64,000 bases of DNA from assembly GCA_032622095.1 (NCBI GenBank), contig CP136064.1, positions 213,170,205 to 213,234,204 of the forward strand. Reading direction: 5' to 3'. Under the pieces are notes generated by a model. It did no database searches and was not told the origin of the DNA. It worked only from the letters and a program-made list of their open reading frames with translations. A program made the translations under genes and the position numbers. The DNA is from Siphonodentalium dalli (Eukaryota; Mollusca; Scaphopoda; Gadilida; Siphonodentaliidae). Below, piece by piece: positions 1-13,000 of this stretch. Position 1 is the stretch's first letter. Every line of letters begins with the position of its first letter.

Positions 1-186
1 ACTGGGAAATGATTCTATCCCTGATTTTTCCCACAAACTGGGACAGGACATGTTAATATTTTTAGAACATTACAACATATTTTATTGAAAGTCTATCATC
101 TAAAACACTTTTAAAGGGACTCAAGGCCTTTGAAGTGGGTTCTCAGAAATAACATAAAAGTATGTAAAACAGCTATCATCAACACG

Positions 187-403
187 TACAGTAATGCTCT
201 AAGTAATCGACCTCTTAACCACAGCAGAATTATGGGTAACTTTTCAGGATTTAGTCGAAAATATGGCTTGTTGCCATTCATCGGAAAGCTCTCGCCGAGA
301 GCTTTCCGATGAATGGTAACAAGCCATATTTCCAACTAAATCCTGAAAAGTTACCCATAATTCTGCTGTGGTTAAGAGGTCGATTACTTAGAGCATTACT
401 GTA
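187..403. mobile_element. Foldback MITE copy 1 (TA-flanked)
   Basis: About 217 bp, nearly a perfect palindrome with ends TACAGTAATGC and GCATTACTGTA. Each arm carries GGGTAACTTTTCAGGATT and GGCTTGTTGCCATTCATCGG, meeting at GAGAGC. The TA ends with inverted CAGTAATGC termini fit a Tc1/mariner-type MITE (inference). No coding capacity. Confidence 0.85.
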
Positions 404-675
404 CATGAAAAAATAGATTTACTTTGGGCTTATTTTCATTATCAATAACTCTCCAATAACGAGATTTTTCATGTAAAAAATCAAATTACTAATATATGTC
501 CAATTAGTCCAATAAGATATCAAAATTTAATCAAAACTTGACATGTAACACCATATTATTCTCCAGTGTTTTTCAGAATAATAAGCAAATTTCAAACACA
601 AACAGTTTTGTCGTTGAAACTGCTGCCAGGAAAATATAGAACATTTTTGAAAATTCAACTTTAACCCCTTTGGTT

Positions 676-905
676 AACCCTTTATTTACTAAATGGATTC
701 TTCCATTAAGTTATAAAGATATACATTGGAATGGTCTATTATTCAGCTGGAGGAGTGTTCATGAAAAATAAGCAGATGACAGACAATGAAAGTGCAGAAG
801 AAGTCCTATTTATTGGAGGGAAATGTTCAGATAATAAGTTCAACAAACTGTTGTTGAATGTATTATCTGAACATTTCCTTAGGAATAACTACTCATTAAT
901 GAGTA
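676..905. mobile_element. TTAA MITE, TCTATACT family, partial
   Basis: Starts TTAACCCTTTATTTACTAAA and includes ATACATTGGAATGGTCTATT and an inverted TGTTCAGATAATAAGTTCAA pair. It stops at CTCATTAATGAGTA, about 6 nt from the donor of LRP exon 30, and lacks the expected right terminus. Confidence 0.7.
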
Positions 906-910
906 CTGAC

Positions 911-1039
911 CTTCACAGCTGTAGCCATCATCTCTGAGTCTGAGACCTTTCTTACACGCGCACTTAACACCAAACGGATACTGGATACAGATTGCCTGGC
1001 AGCCACCATTGCCATTCACACATCTGATACTCAACTGAA
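911..1039 (-). CDS. LRP exon 30: EGF domain after LDLa cluster IV
   Basis: 129 nt, phase 1-1, acceptor TTACAG and donor GTCAGTAC. It reads [20 protein letters not shown] then [17 protein letters not shown]. Further downstream exons lie beyond position 1. A TTAA-type element remnant begins about 6 nt past the donor. Confidence 0.88.
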
Positions 1040-4000
1040 CTGTAAAATTAATACCAATATTTATAAAACTATCAATTTATTTGGAACAAGCTATTCATTT
1101 TCACTCCCAATTTGTTATAATGGGAACTGGATGACAACCTCGGTGACAACCCATCTCAGCTATCATACAGTAATGCCTTAAATAATAGACTCCTTAACCA
1201 CAACATAATTATGGGTAATTTTTCAGGATTTAGTCGGAAATATGGCTTGTTGCCATTCATCGGAAAGCTCTCACCAATATTTCCAGATAAACAAAGATAA
1301 ATATCTCTAGAATGGAAAATCCGAAAAAAATGATTGAACCCTCTTGAATGTCCTCATAGTGATGAATATCAATACAAATTACATTGAGATCTGAGCATTA
1401 CAGTTCAAGTTATGACATGAACAGACATTGGACGGATGTACAGAGGGACACACTGACGGACAGAAAGGTGCAAATAGTATATCCCCCATTAAAAAAAGAA
1501 GTTAATGATTCTATATAAAGAATATAACTTTGGAGAACATACTGCACATATGTATTGTCTCGTCGCTTTTATCGTAGCAGTCAGGAACTCCATCGCACAC
1601 CCGACTTCTCTGTACACACTGTGGTGTGTCATTGCACTTGAAGTAATTCTCTCCACACTTGTTGACAGGAGGACCTATAGTGATGAGAATTACTAATTAA
1701 TTCTATTTATAACATATTTTATTTACTACACATAAATATATTATGTTGATGTATTCTCAGTAAATTCAATAGTTCCAGCATCTGCGGCAAGCCTTGAAAT
1801 AGTGTGTCTGTCATTTGCAGAATGAGGTCCCCAGAGGGTGAATTTAATGATGCTACCCCACATAGCGGGCTAGCATCACCAAATTCACCCTCTGGGGACC
1901 TCATTATGCTTACACCTCAGTAGAATGAGGTCCCCAGAGGGCGAATTCGGTGATGCTAGCCCGCTATGCGGGGTAGCATCACTAAATTCACCCTCTGGGG
2001 ACCTCATTCTGCAAATGACAGACACACTATTTCAAGGCTTGATCTGAGGTAATGTTCAACAGGTTGTTCTAGAACAATCTTGGAGTCTCTGGAGACGCAT
2101 GACGTAATTACGTTGCTAAAGGCGATGTAACAAGAATTTGTAAAATACAAGATGAGTATTTAGCATAGAAATGATTAAGAGCAAGAATACTGGGCTTTAC
2201 TATATGACTATCTTTTTTTCCCCTCCAAATACCACTATAGTTAGAGATATATTCCAGAATATGTGACCCGCCATATCAAATCCAGTCGGAAGTTAGGATT
2301 TTTTTACCCTGTGCCAATGCATTCTCTTATATATGCGAGTCGACCTTAGGTCGCCTCGCATATATAAGAGAATGCATTGGCCAAACAATTTTTTACAATT
2401 TTAATAATTTGTTCTTGTATTCTTTAACAATTTTATAATTTCACCCATACAGAGCCCCAGACAAACATGAGCAGACAACACTCTTCCAGGTGCTTCTATA
2501 TATGTGTGGGGCTCCCTGCAGGGTAATGGATGTTTTTTTATTTTATGTCCTAAAAATTGTAAGAAACATTTAAAAAACATGATAAAAAATTGTTAGGCCA
2601 ATGCATTCTCTTATATATGCGAGGCGACCTAACTCGCATATATAAGAGAATGCATTGTCACAGGGTAAAAAAATCCCGACTTCCGACTGGATTTGATAAG
2701 GCGGGTCACATATATGGAAACACAGATATATTCAATGTATTTGATAACCCCTTACAGAGGATACGGATATTATAAGAAGATATACTTACACATCATTTCA
2801 TCTGATCTATCTCCACAGTGATCAATACCATCACATTTCAGGTTCTTTGGAATGCATATGCCATTATGACAACGGAAGCGATCAGGCATACATACATGCT
2901 GCTGAACTATGGAAAAAAAAATATATATATTACAGTGAAACCTGTTATGAGAGAACACCCATTTTGCCAACACAAAACGCAGTGGTCGCCCAAAGCAGGT
3001 TTCACTGTATTATAATGAACCAAAGCTTTGGTTCGTTCATATGCTAATCTGAGTTTGTGACATCAACAATATTTTAGATAATGCAAGAACAAAAATTCAT
3101 TGAGCGGAGTAGAAATGTCACACAGGAAAACCTCTCTGGTAACAGTTGTCATAATTGAAAGATGCCAACCCAAAATGGTTGACATGCAACCTCTCATGAC
3201 CATCTGCAACAGCCATCATCATCACAGTCTAGTGTGTCTGTCATTTGCAGAATGAGGTCCCCAAAGGGTGAATTTAGTGATGCTATCCCGCATAGTGGGC
3301 TAGCATCACTAAATTCACCCTCTGGGGACTTAAATTCTGCATGGCCTCATCTGCTATGGGAGATATAGTCTCAGATTGAAGTTCCCAAATGTTGAATATT
3401 GTGATGTACACCCATTGGTGCCAATTTGGGGATATAGAGAAACGAGACTAAAAAAGAAATAGAATCTATGTGAAGAAGTTTCCAAAGAAATATTATAAAG
3501 AAATTTTGCAGAGAAGATGAGGCCTAAGCAGAATGAGGTTCCTAGAGGGTGAATTTAGTGATGCTAGTCCGCTATTCGGGATACTAAATTCACCATCTGG
3601 GGACCTTATACTGCAAATGATAGGCACACTAAACTCAGGGATTGAGTCACAACACGATCTGCATGTACCTCAAAGCTTTATATTTTACATTTAATTAATG
3701 CACAGCACTTGGGCTAACAAAGTATCTGTTTTTTCAGAACTACAATGAAATAAAATATTTTTAAAATGGAATTAATTGTTAGGCCCTATCATAAGACTAC
3801 ATAGTACATCCATGCATCTGATTATCCATAGATATCCTAGGTTCACATGGGGAAAGCTACAAGATGACGTTACTCATCGAGATTCGTTGAAATCCACATG
3901 ATGACATTTTATGGATGAAAATGATGACATGGACAAACTTCTCCATCTAGTATCTCAAGCGGATCATCCCTAATATTACTTTTTTACAATACAGACGATC

Positions 4001-7000
4001 CCACTTATTAACATAACGGATAAAAACATATCCCGTTTACAACCATATTATGTTCCTGCACCAAACCATTTACACTGTATTATATGTTAATTTCTACCCT
4101 CTAATAACATAAGATTTTGATAGACCACCGGTTATAAACATAGAAATATGCAATAACATGTTAACCACGCCGGTGAAACTATGTACACATGTGCCAGATA
4201 ATCGAGAGGCAATTACAGTTAATTATGTAATTCAATCAATGCAAAGACGGCAAACAAAGAGAAACAAGCTGGGAATGACCACATGGGCGCTTAAGATACT
4301 GATAGGCCTGTCAGCTAATTGGTTTTTATCACTTACAATCCGGCATGTGTGCTCTTTTTAATCCATTTACAATGGGACTTTAATGTACTTTGACAGGGCT
4401 TCGAATTCCGTGTCCGAAACGTTCCAATGTCGCGATATTGCATCACCGCGATCACGCTCAAAATAAGAACCTAATTTGTATGAATAGGAAACGGATGAGT
4501 ATGTTTACTTAAACCCGGTACCATAGTCCCACGCTGTCTGATTCATATCATATAAAACTTAAGCCATACTTTCTTTCATCATATTGAAAGGGTGAAGGGA
4601 ATTGCACAATGCGTTCTGACCATCCTACCAGGCCTTCGGCCGGAAACGACTCAACAACTCTCATCATAACCATCCAAAATGTCTAAAAGTAAACGTAACG
4701 ATTTGTCACTCAGAGTTAAATACGAAAAATGAAAGTAAAGCTTGTTTTACTTTGTGGAATTCCCAGCGGGAAATCCCCTATTCACTCCAATGTCTACAGA
4801 TAGAGTTACTCCTCCTGACTTGTAACCGGATGTCGAATTTAGTGAAAATGGAAGCTGACTTGCGGCGCTTAAATTCACTTGTTTCTGGTTCTTTTTCATG
4901 CATAATACTTGCATCAAGATTGATTCTCCAATCATTCATCAAAATTATGTTGTGTCAAGTTTATTTTGGTGGCATAAAAAAATAGTAGAAAAATAAATAA
5001 AACAACCGCCATATTCAATGATTGATGATGGCGACGGAAAACGTGGTCAAATGTCCATACAATGTACACACAAAATGGGCCATATATCGGAATCCCGCAC
5101 ATAAACATACACGCTTTATTAACATAAATTCCTCTTGCACCGAGGCTATGTGATAAAGCGGGATTAACTGTATACCTAAGTGAACAAATCTCTAATAATA
5201 CAAAATTAGCAAATTATGGCAAATATCGCAGATGCATCACTCCTATATTTTATCAACACCCTGAGCAAAATGTCCAACATAGTGTGAATGATGGGGACAA
5301 ATTGGATGATAAACAAATTTCAAATTTGAGGTGAGATATAACGGCGAGATCGAATCGAATCAAAAATATTCACAGGGCCCTAATACAAGGGTTAATTAAA
5401 CTTACAGCACATTGTTACGTCCTCATCGGATCCATCTGAGCAGTCTCTATCGCCGTCGCACTGGAATGCTTGCGGAATACAGAATGAGTTTTTACAGCGG
5501 AACATCTCACTTGGACATTCTATATTATCTGAAAAAAGAAAAGTTCTTGCAATTTTAACCAGAACAAATTCAGTAGCTTTAGAAGCGTACAGCAAAATGG
5601 AAGCACAACAAAACAAAGTCACACATACAAAGCAGTATTTATTGCATGCAATTTCACCAGATACACTTCGTATGGTCAAACATCGGCGGAAATTGCATTT
5701 ATTTTCTTAAACTACCATTTCAACTTCACATCTCATGCCAGTTTTATTAGAAATGACATGTCTACTATGAATTAATAACACCGGTTTAAAATATAAATTG
5801 TAATATTCACTATTTGCAGAGTCATCCGAACGGGTCAATATTGGCCTAACAGAGATTGCTCAGTATTTTACAGCCTCCATATGCCATTTTCTTATTCTCC
5901 ATACAATAAATGACAATTTACAAACTCCCTGTCTTTATAGACTATAGAGTTGAGCTAAAACACAAATCTGGAAACCACAACAATTTTTAATATTATACAT
6001 ACCACAATTTAGCTCATCACTCCCTCCAATACAGTCGATATCTCCATCACATCTCCATTGGTCCACAATGCAGTTACCACCAGTCTGACATTTAAAATGT
6101 CCAAGCTTGCATCCAGTCGTATCTGAAAGATTTGTAGCAAGAACCATCACACTAATGTTGTATACTCCCATATAGGACACCAATGTATGTTGGCAATGTT
6201 TTCGAAATTAGCTAGATAAACAGCTAGCCTGGAAATAGTGTATCTGACATTTGCAGAATGAGGTCCCCAGAGGCTGAATTTAGTGATGCCAACCACATAC
6301 TTCTGCGATGACACAAGTGCCATATCGACAACATGTGTCATTCTGTGTTTACAACATTCCATCCATCCTAGAGTCCATTAATTGAAAAATAAAGACTTAC
6401 AAGTTTATTCAGGCATATACAGGGCTTGTTTTGTCATGTGTGATGATGCTTTTATTTTATAGTCCCGGTTTCATGGTCAAGGTGGGGGTCATTTAGGGGT
6501 CATCTCAAAACATTGTCGGAAGTTTGTTTTGCGCGCATTCTGTCATTTTTTAAGTCAATGTGAAGTTTTGGGTTTCGAAGTTCGAAACATTATCAACTTA
6601 ATCAAGGTGAATCGACGCACATCAAACAAATTAATTATTTATATTTTATTTTTTAACAAAGACAAAAAGCCGTTCTGTCCTTTTGTTTTCAATTATAAAT
6701 AGTAATCTAACACAGACACTCGAAAGCATGTGTTTGTCAAAAAGTAAACAGATTCGAGGTACCTGGTACATGCAGTGAGCCGACGATTTGTAGTATGTTT
6801 TCATATACTTATTCAATTGGTAATTTTGTTTCTAAGCATCATGTAAACGGAACAGGTATTCTGAAAAAAGTGCACGTGTTCCGAGATACTATTTGTTGCA
6901 GAACACCGATCTTTCAAATTACCGATTGAATAAGTAAAGGAAAACATTGAAAACATGGATGGCGACGAGTCACTCGTCGCTACTCGCTAATGGTGAAAAA

Positions 7001-10000
7001 TGTTTTAAGCTCTGTTAATTTGGCATCCGGAACGATTTTATCGCTGCAGAGTTGTAGCTGAGTATGTTATTTATAGGAAACATGCGACATATGCCCGGTA
7101 TTTTGTGTTTAGTGTTTTTATTTGAGATATGTTTGTCCGGGCACCTGGTTAAGCCTGCATAACTTGAGTATATTATATTAGGATATTAGGATCATGTGTG
7201 GCCAGACAAATAGTGAATTACTCAGGTGCTGCGACCATTAGCGACGTTATATTTGAGTAACGTTCTGATCGGTTGATTCGGTACCGATTGTGACCGCCAC
7301 AAATTGACATAATCGGAAAAATCGGAACCGATTTCACGATTGACGCGTTGTTCAAAAACGTCGTTTCTACGTTGTAATCGGTATTTTATCGGTAGTAATG
7401 ACTTCCACAATGCGTCGTCAATCGGATAAATCAGAGTTTTTGCCCATTTTACCGATTATAGTTTTGAGATGACCCCTTACATCGTGTGATGTCAACGGAT
7501 TGTGTATTGGGGATACAGATTTGTAAATATGACACAGCAAGAACACTGTAATTCTAGGAACAAGCGTGTAATAAAAACTAATACTTTACCACAGTTTTGT
7601 TCATCACTGCCATCAACACAGTTGGTTCTGTTATCACACAGCAATCTGTTTGGAATGCATTTGCCATCCCGCACACATCTGAATTCACTTTCTGAACAGT
7701 TACGAGGTGCTAAAAAAGAAAACAGTCTTGAGTATTTCGTCACTTTGTTAAATCAAAAGGGACCTATAATCAGTCAAGCATGCCATTATCAACTTCCTAC
7801 TCTAAATATTGTGTCACAGAATGAGGTCCCCAGAGGGTGAATTTAGTGATGCTAACCGTGGGCTTGCATCACCAAATTCATCCTCTGTGGACCTCATTCT
7901 GGTTAGGCCTCAACTGCTATGGGAGACCTTGGATCAGTTTGAATTTCCCCAGTTGAAGTTGGTGATGTTCACCCATTAGTTACCTTGATTATGCAGTTTA
8001 TCTTCTGAAAATTAGGGGCTATAGAAACTGAAGAGAAGAAAACAAGAGCATCGCTAGGGCATGGCATAATACACCCATGGTAATTCCAACAAAGGGCCAT
8101 AACTCTGGTGAATATTGGCAGGCGGAACCCAAATTCGAACTTGACCTATAGTTTATGCTAGTAAAACTCACATACAAAATTTCATTAAAACAAAAAAGGC
8201 CATAACTCTGGTGAAAAAAATTGTGGGCGGAACCTGAATTGAAATCTGACATATATTTTGATAGTAACCCAAATACCAAATTTCATTCCCTTAAGTTGAG
8301 AGACAATCTAAAGTTATCATCCGGAATTCCAAAAGCGAACAGATGAACAGACAGATAAATGTCTCGTTTTTTAAAAACAGGCATATAAAAAGTAAATAAA
8401 AAGAATGTTAATTTGATACTATAGATTCTTCCCAGAAGAAGAGGCCTAAGCAGAATGAGGTAACCAGAGGGTGAATTTGATGATAACCCACTATGCGGGA
8501 TAGCATCACTAAATTCACCCTCTGGGGACTCATTCTGCAAATGTCAGACACACTATTTTCAGGCTTGCAAATGGACTTTATGGTTTTATAAACGAGCAAG
8601 TTTACCTAGTACAATTTATAATGGTCAGGTTATCTCAGGTCCTCACTAGAATTGATATAGAACACACATGATCATCAGTATGATAAAATCGGCTCGACTG
8701 GATAATCTTAGCCAAATCTTCTCAATGTCAATGCAATCTACCACATGCACAACGGATACCCAGGATGTTGAGTCTTGCCCATTATAAACCACCTGATCTA
8801 TAATTTAGGGCTCCAGTAATGCCCTAATTAATCGACTTCTTAACCACAGCAGAATTATGGGTAACTTTTCAGGATTTAGTCGGAAATATGGCTTGTTGCC
8901 AATTCATCGGAAAGCTCTCGGCGAGAGCTTTCCGATGAATGGCAACAAGCCATATTTCCGACTAAATCCTGAAAAGTTACCCGTAATTCTGCTGTGGCTA
9001 AGAAGTCGATTGATTAGGGCATTAATTTACCTTGCAAATATGAAATAAATTATGTCTTGAGAAACTCACCACAGCCCTGCTCATCTGATCCGTCATAACA
9101 GTCCATTTCATCATCACATCTCCATCGCATCGTAATACACTGGTTGTTGTTACATTTGAAGTAGTTGGCATCACAGGTTCGTTGATCTATTAATAGAAGC
9201 ATATAAACAAGACTAATGTGATGTAAAACACTCTACTAGGGTGCATACCAACTGGACAAGATTTGCCCAACATCAGTAAATTAGAATCAATTTCACCAAA
9301 ACAGGGTGCCTTAACCCTATTTATACTAAATACTCATTGACGAGTAGTTCCCTTAGGAAATTTACCACCAATCAATATGAATCTTTCAGCACTTGTATTA
9401 TGTCTTCGTCTGACTGTCATCTGCTAACCAAAAAAACCTAATTCAGACATATCTAGAAGTAAAGACTGTCCAAGTGAGACTAAGGATACCCCCACCCCAG
9501 CCTGCAGTGCAATTCATTTACAATAAGTGTATTGCCATATTAACATATTTTGTAATTCGAAAAAAGAACAACTCTGTTCAAATGATTTGGACTAAATTCA
9601 CAATTATAATTGTTCCCATGATGGGAAATATTTGGGTAAAGTTTCGCAAAAATTAACCAAGAAATGAATGAATAATAAAAGTATGAACAACATAATGTTA
9701 CAATAAATTTCTTAGTGGAAAAATGGGGACACCGCCACTAAAAAGTGCAACGAAGCTGATTGTCACAGGTCACATCTACAGGTTTCAATGGTGGTGAAAC
9801 ATAGGCCAAGTTTAAAAATTTGACCTTAAAATACAGGAATTCAAGCGAGAACAAAGTTACATGCATAAACCGATGGACGGACAGACACTGACTCCAGAAT
9901 AACAACCCCACCTGCAATGAAAATACATACGACAAGAAGCGTCCTCATCCGTGTTGTCATTGAGTCCACAGTCATTATCGCCGTCACATTTCCATTTCTT

Positions 10001-13000
10001 GGGAATACAGCTTCCGCTCTTGCATTTGATATGATCATCAGGACACGTCATGTTCGCACAGGTTTCGGGTTCATCTCCCCAGTCACCACAATCGTTATCG
10101 CCATCGCATTTCCAAACATTAGGAACGCATGTACCCGAGTTGCACTGATACTGGTTGGCGTGGCATGTCACTTCAACTAGAAATGTAGTGAGTAAACCAC
10201 ATTAAAATAAGGATTGTCATTAATTGTATAGTATATTAACTCCGATGACAAAATACTCACTGACAAGTAGTTCACTTGGGATATGGTCAGATAATAAGTT
10301 CAACAGCCTAAGTTTATTGTCTGAATATTCCCTCCACATGATTGAATATGACTGTTGTGTGTATTTAGACTATGTCCAACATTCACATGCTTCACATGCC
10401 TGTATTTATTACACGGCAACAATCAATATTCTTAGGGGAAAAAAGTAATCTGATATCAAAGACACCTATCCCATGATATTCCCCTGGTCAGGTGACCTCT
10501 ATGTGCCAATTTTCAAAGCTGATAAGGAAAGCTCTTTTTTTGCCATATATTTGTCCCTGTTCAAGTTATCTGAGGTCAAAGACGCCTATCACATGGTATT
10601 CCCCTGCTCAGGTGACCCCTATGTATCAATTTTCCTACATAACATCTAAACTGATAAGGAACGCTCTTTATTGCTCATAATATGCTAATATAATTTTTAA
10701 GTTCCCCTTTAGGGTCAATGGAACCTATCCAATAGTACACCCTGGGTTAATTTACCCCTGCATATCAATAAAGATAAGATTCCGACCATTTTGTGTATAT
10801 AATTAATTATATAGTTTTTATTAATATATTAATAATTAGTGCGCTTTTAAGACATCAGATGTCAAAAATACCTGTCTTAGCAGGTCGAGGTCAAATGAAC
10901 CTGAGTGGGCTACATGTATAAACCGAAATTTCATTCTGAGAAGAGAACCAGTTTTCTCGATACATTCTCAGCAGGTCGAGGTTGAACAAACCAGAGTGGC
11001 TTATAATCATATAAATTGTGGTTTTACTTGCCCTTTTAAGACATCTAATGTCAAAGGCATCTATCCCATGACACTCCCTAGGTCAATTGACCCCATGTGT
11101 ACAAAATTTCAGCTGTTTGGTTGCCCATAGTCTGACAGACAAACAAACAAAATTGAGTTTTATAAGTATAGATTGACAGTTCGCCAATAAAAAAATTATC
11201 GACCGGCAGCAGTTATGTAATATAATGTGTACTTACGACAATTTTCTTCATCTGACCCATCGTCACAATCATTTTTCCTATTACACTTTTGGGTCTTCAT
11301 AATACATTTTTGCTCTTTCACACATTTGAACTGTCGATCCAAGCAAGTATATGCCTCTACAAACCAAAATTGCAGTGTTAGGCTAAAACATTGTTATGGC
11401 ACTTCGGTTTTATGGATACTGCATAGGGCCGCAACAATCCAGGATAATGTACTTATATCTAGGGTTTCTGCTAGGGGGGATGGGACCTCTATAGCCACTG
11501 GGAGAAATCACAGTCCATCAACCAACCAATCAGTTTATAACTTAAATGTACTCAATCCAATTTGATGGTCCCCATATAATCAGATTCCAACAAAATAACA
11601 ACATTTTTATAAATGCCACTTCAGTTATCAGAATCGATTAATTGCCCAAAAATAATGCTAACCACTGTCAACTATAGAATAAAATTGCCCGAAATGTGTT
11701 ATTTATCAACATGTTGTTCGACAAAATTTGGCCTTATTATCAACAGAAAACCTCTTGAATTAGAGTTATCCATCTTCATCCGCAATTTGGTCCGAGACCA
11801 CTGGTTCGTCGACTGTTTACTGGGCCACTTATAATTCTCAATGGTGAAAAATAAAATAGATTTAAAAAATCAATATCTAATAACTCTTGAGCTTTGATAG
11901 GCAGGCTCTTCGACTCAAATCAAATATTTTTTACCCACGAATCCAAATAAATAGTAATTGAGGGGCGCTTAATCAGATTATGCATCTTTTGGCTCAAATA
12001 ATATCTTAACAAACAAGGATTGAGTAATGTGAGTTGTTGTTATTTGGCACGGCATAATATTGATATTGTCATTACCGTAAATTTTGCGACATCTGGGCAT
12101 GGACTATATACCTTGCAATCATAAACAGAACACAGTGTTATTTGACATTGTAATCGCGATGTAATGAGGCAGAATCAGACATGTGGCTTTTAGTGATGTC
12201 CACTCCGATGTCTCTCAGAAGAAGAAAATAATTGTAGATAGATGTAAACAATCGTTTTACTCATTCCCGTGTTCCCAATTTTCTTAACTCTTTCATAATT
12301 TTCCGAAAAACCCTGTGCCAATGCATTCTCTTATATATGCAAGTCGCCCATTGGAGAATGCGCTGGCACATGGTTTTTAATGCTGCACCAGCGCAGCAGA
12401 CGTCATCAAAGGGTTAATTACAGTTTTATGGACATACCACAATTGAATTCATCGGATGCGTCAGCACAATCCTTTCTGCCATCACAGATCTGAATATCGA
12501 GGAAGCAGTTTTTCTCCTCTGATGTCGCGTTCTTACACTGGAACATCCCGTGATGGTGACAGTAGTATTTACCTGAAAATAAAATATGGTTCGCTGACAT
12601 CGGAGTTGTGTGTAGTTAATGAGTACTATTTACAATTTTCCAATTGAGAGGTCATCTGTGCATAAATCAGTTTAATACATGATCTGACCCCTGTTGTATA
12701 AACCCATTCTATAATAGGTAATCAATGACCATTGTAAACAGGAAATAGTGCCAGGTGTACTGAAATGTATTGTGCGTAAAAATGTGACCTTTGACTTCCG
12801 GCTTATCGCATGTTTACATTCCGTATGCTACATGCGCTCGCCAATCAAAAGACATTATGACCCTCTTTAAACTAAAGGTATAAAATAAAAAAAACTGTTC
12901 AACCTATCATCAGAGTCTTCTAAAGTCAACAAAGGGAACTAAAACAACATACCACAGGTGTTTGGTTCGTCTGAGCCATCCTCACAATCAGAAAAGCCAT

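Noticed and set aside
187-403. Reading the foldback element as a microRNA precursor
   Set aside because: The hairpin is far longer and more perfect than a typical pre-miRNA and is present in many copies with TA ends, as expected for a MITE.
9917-10180. Plus-strand ORF over exon 23
   Set aside because: Antisense of two clear LDLa modules with splice sites on the minus strand.
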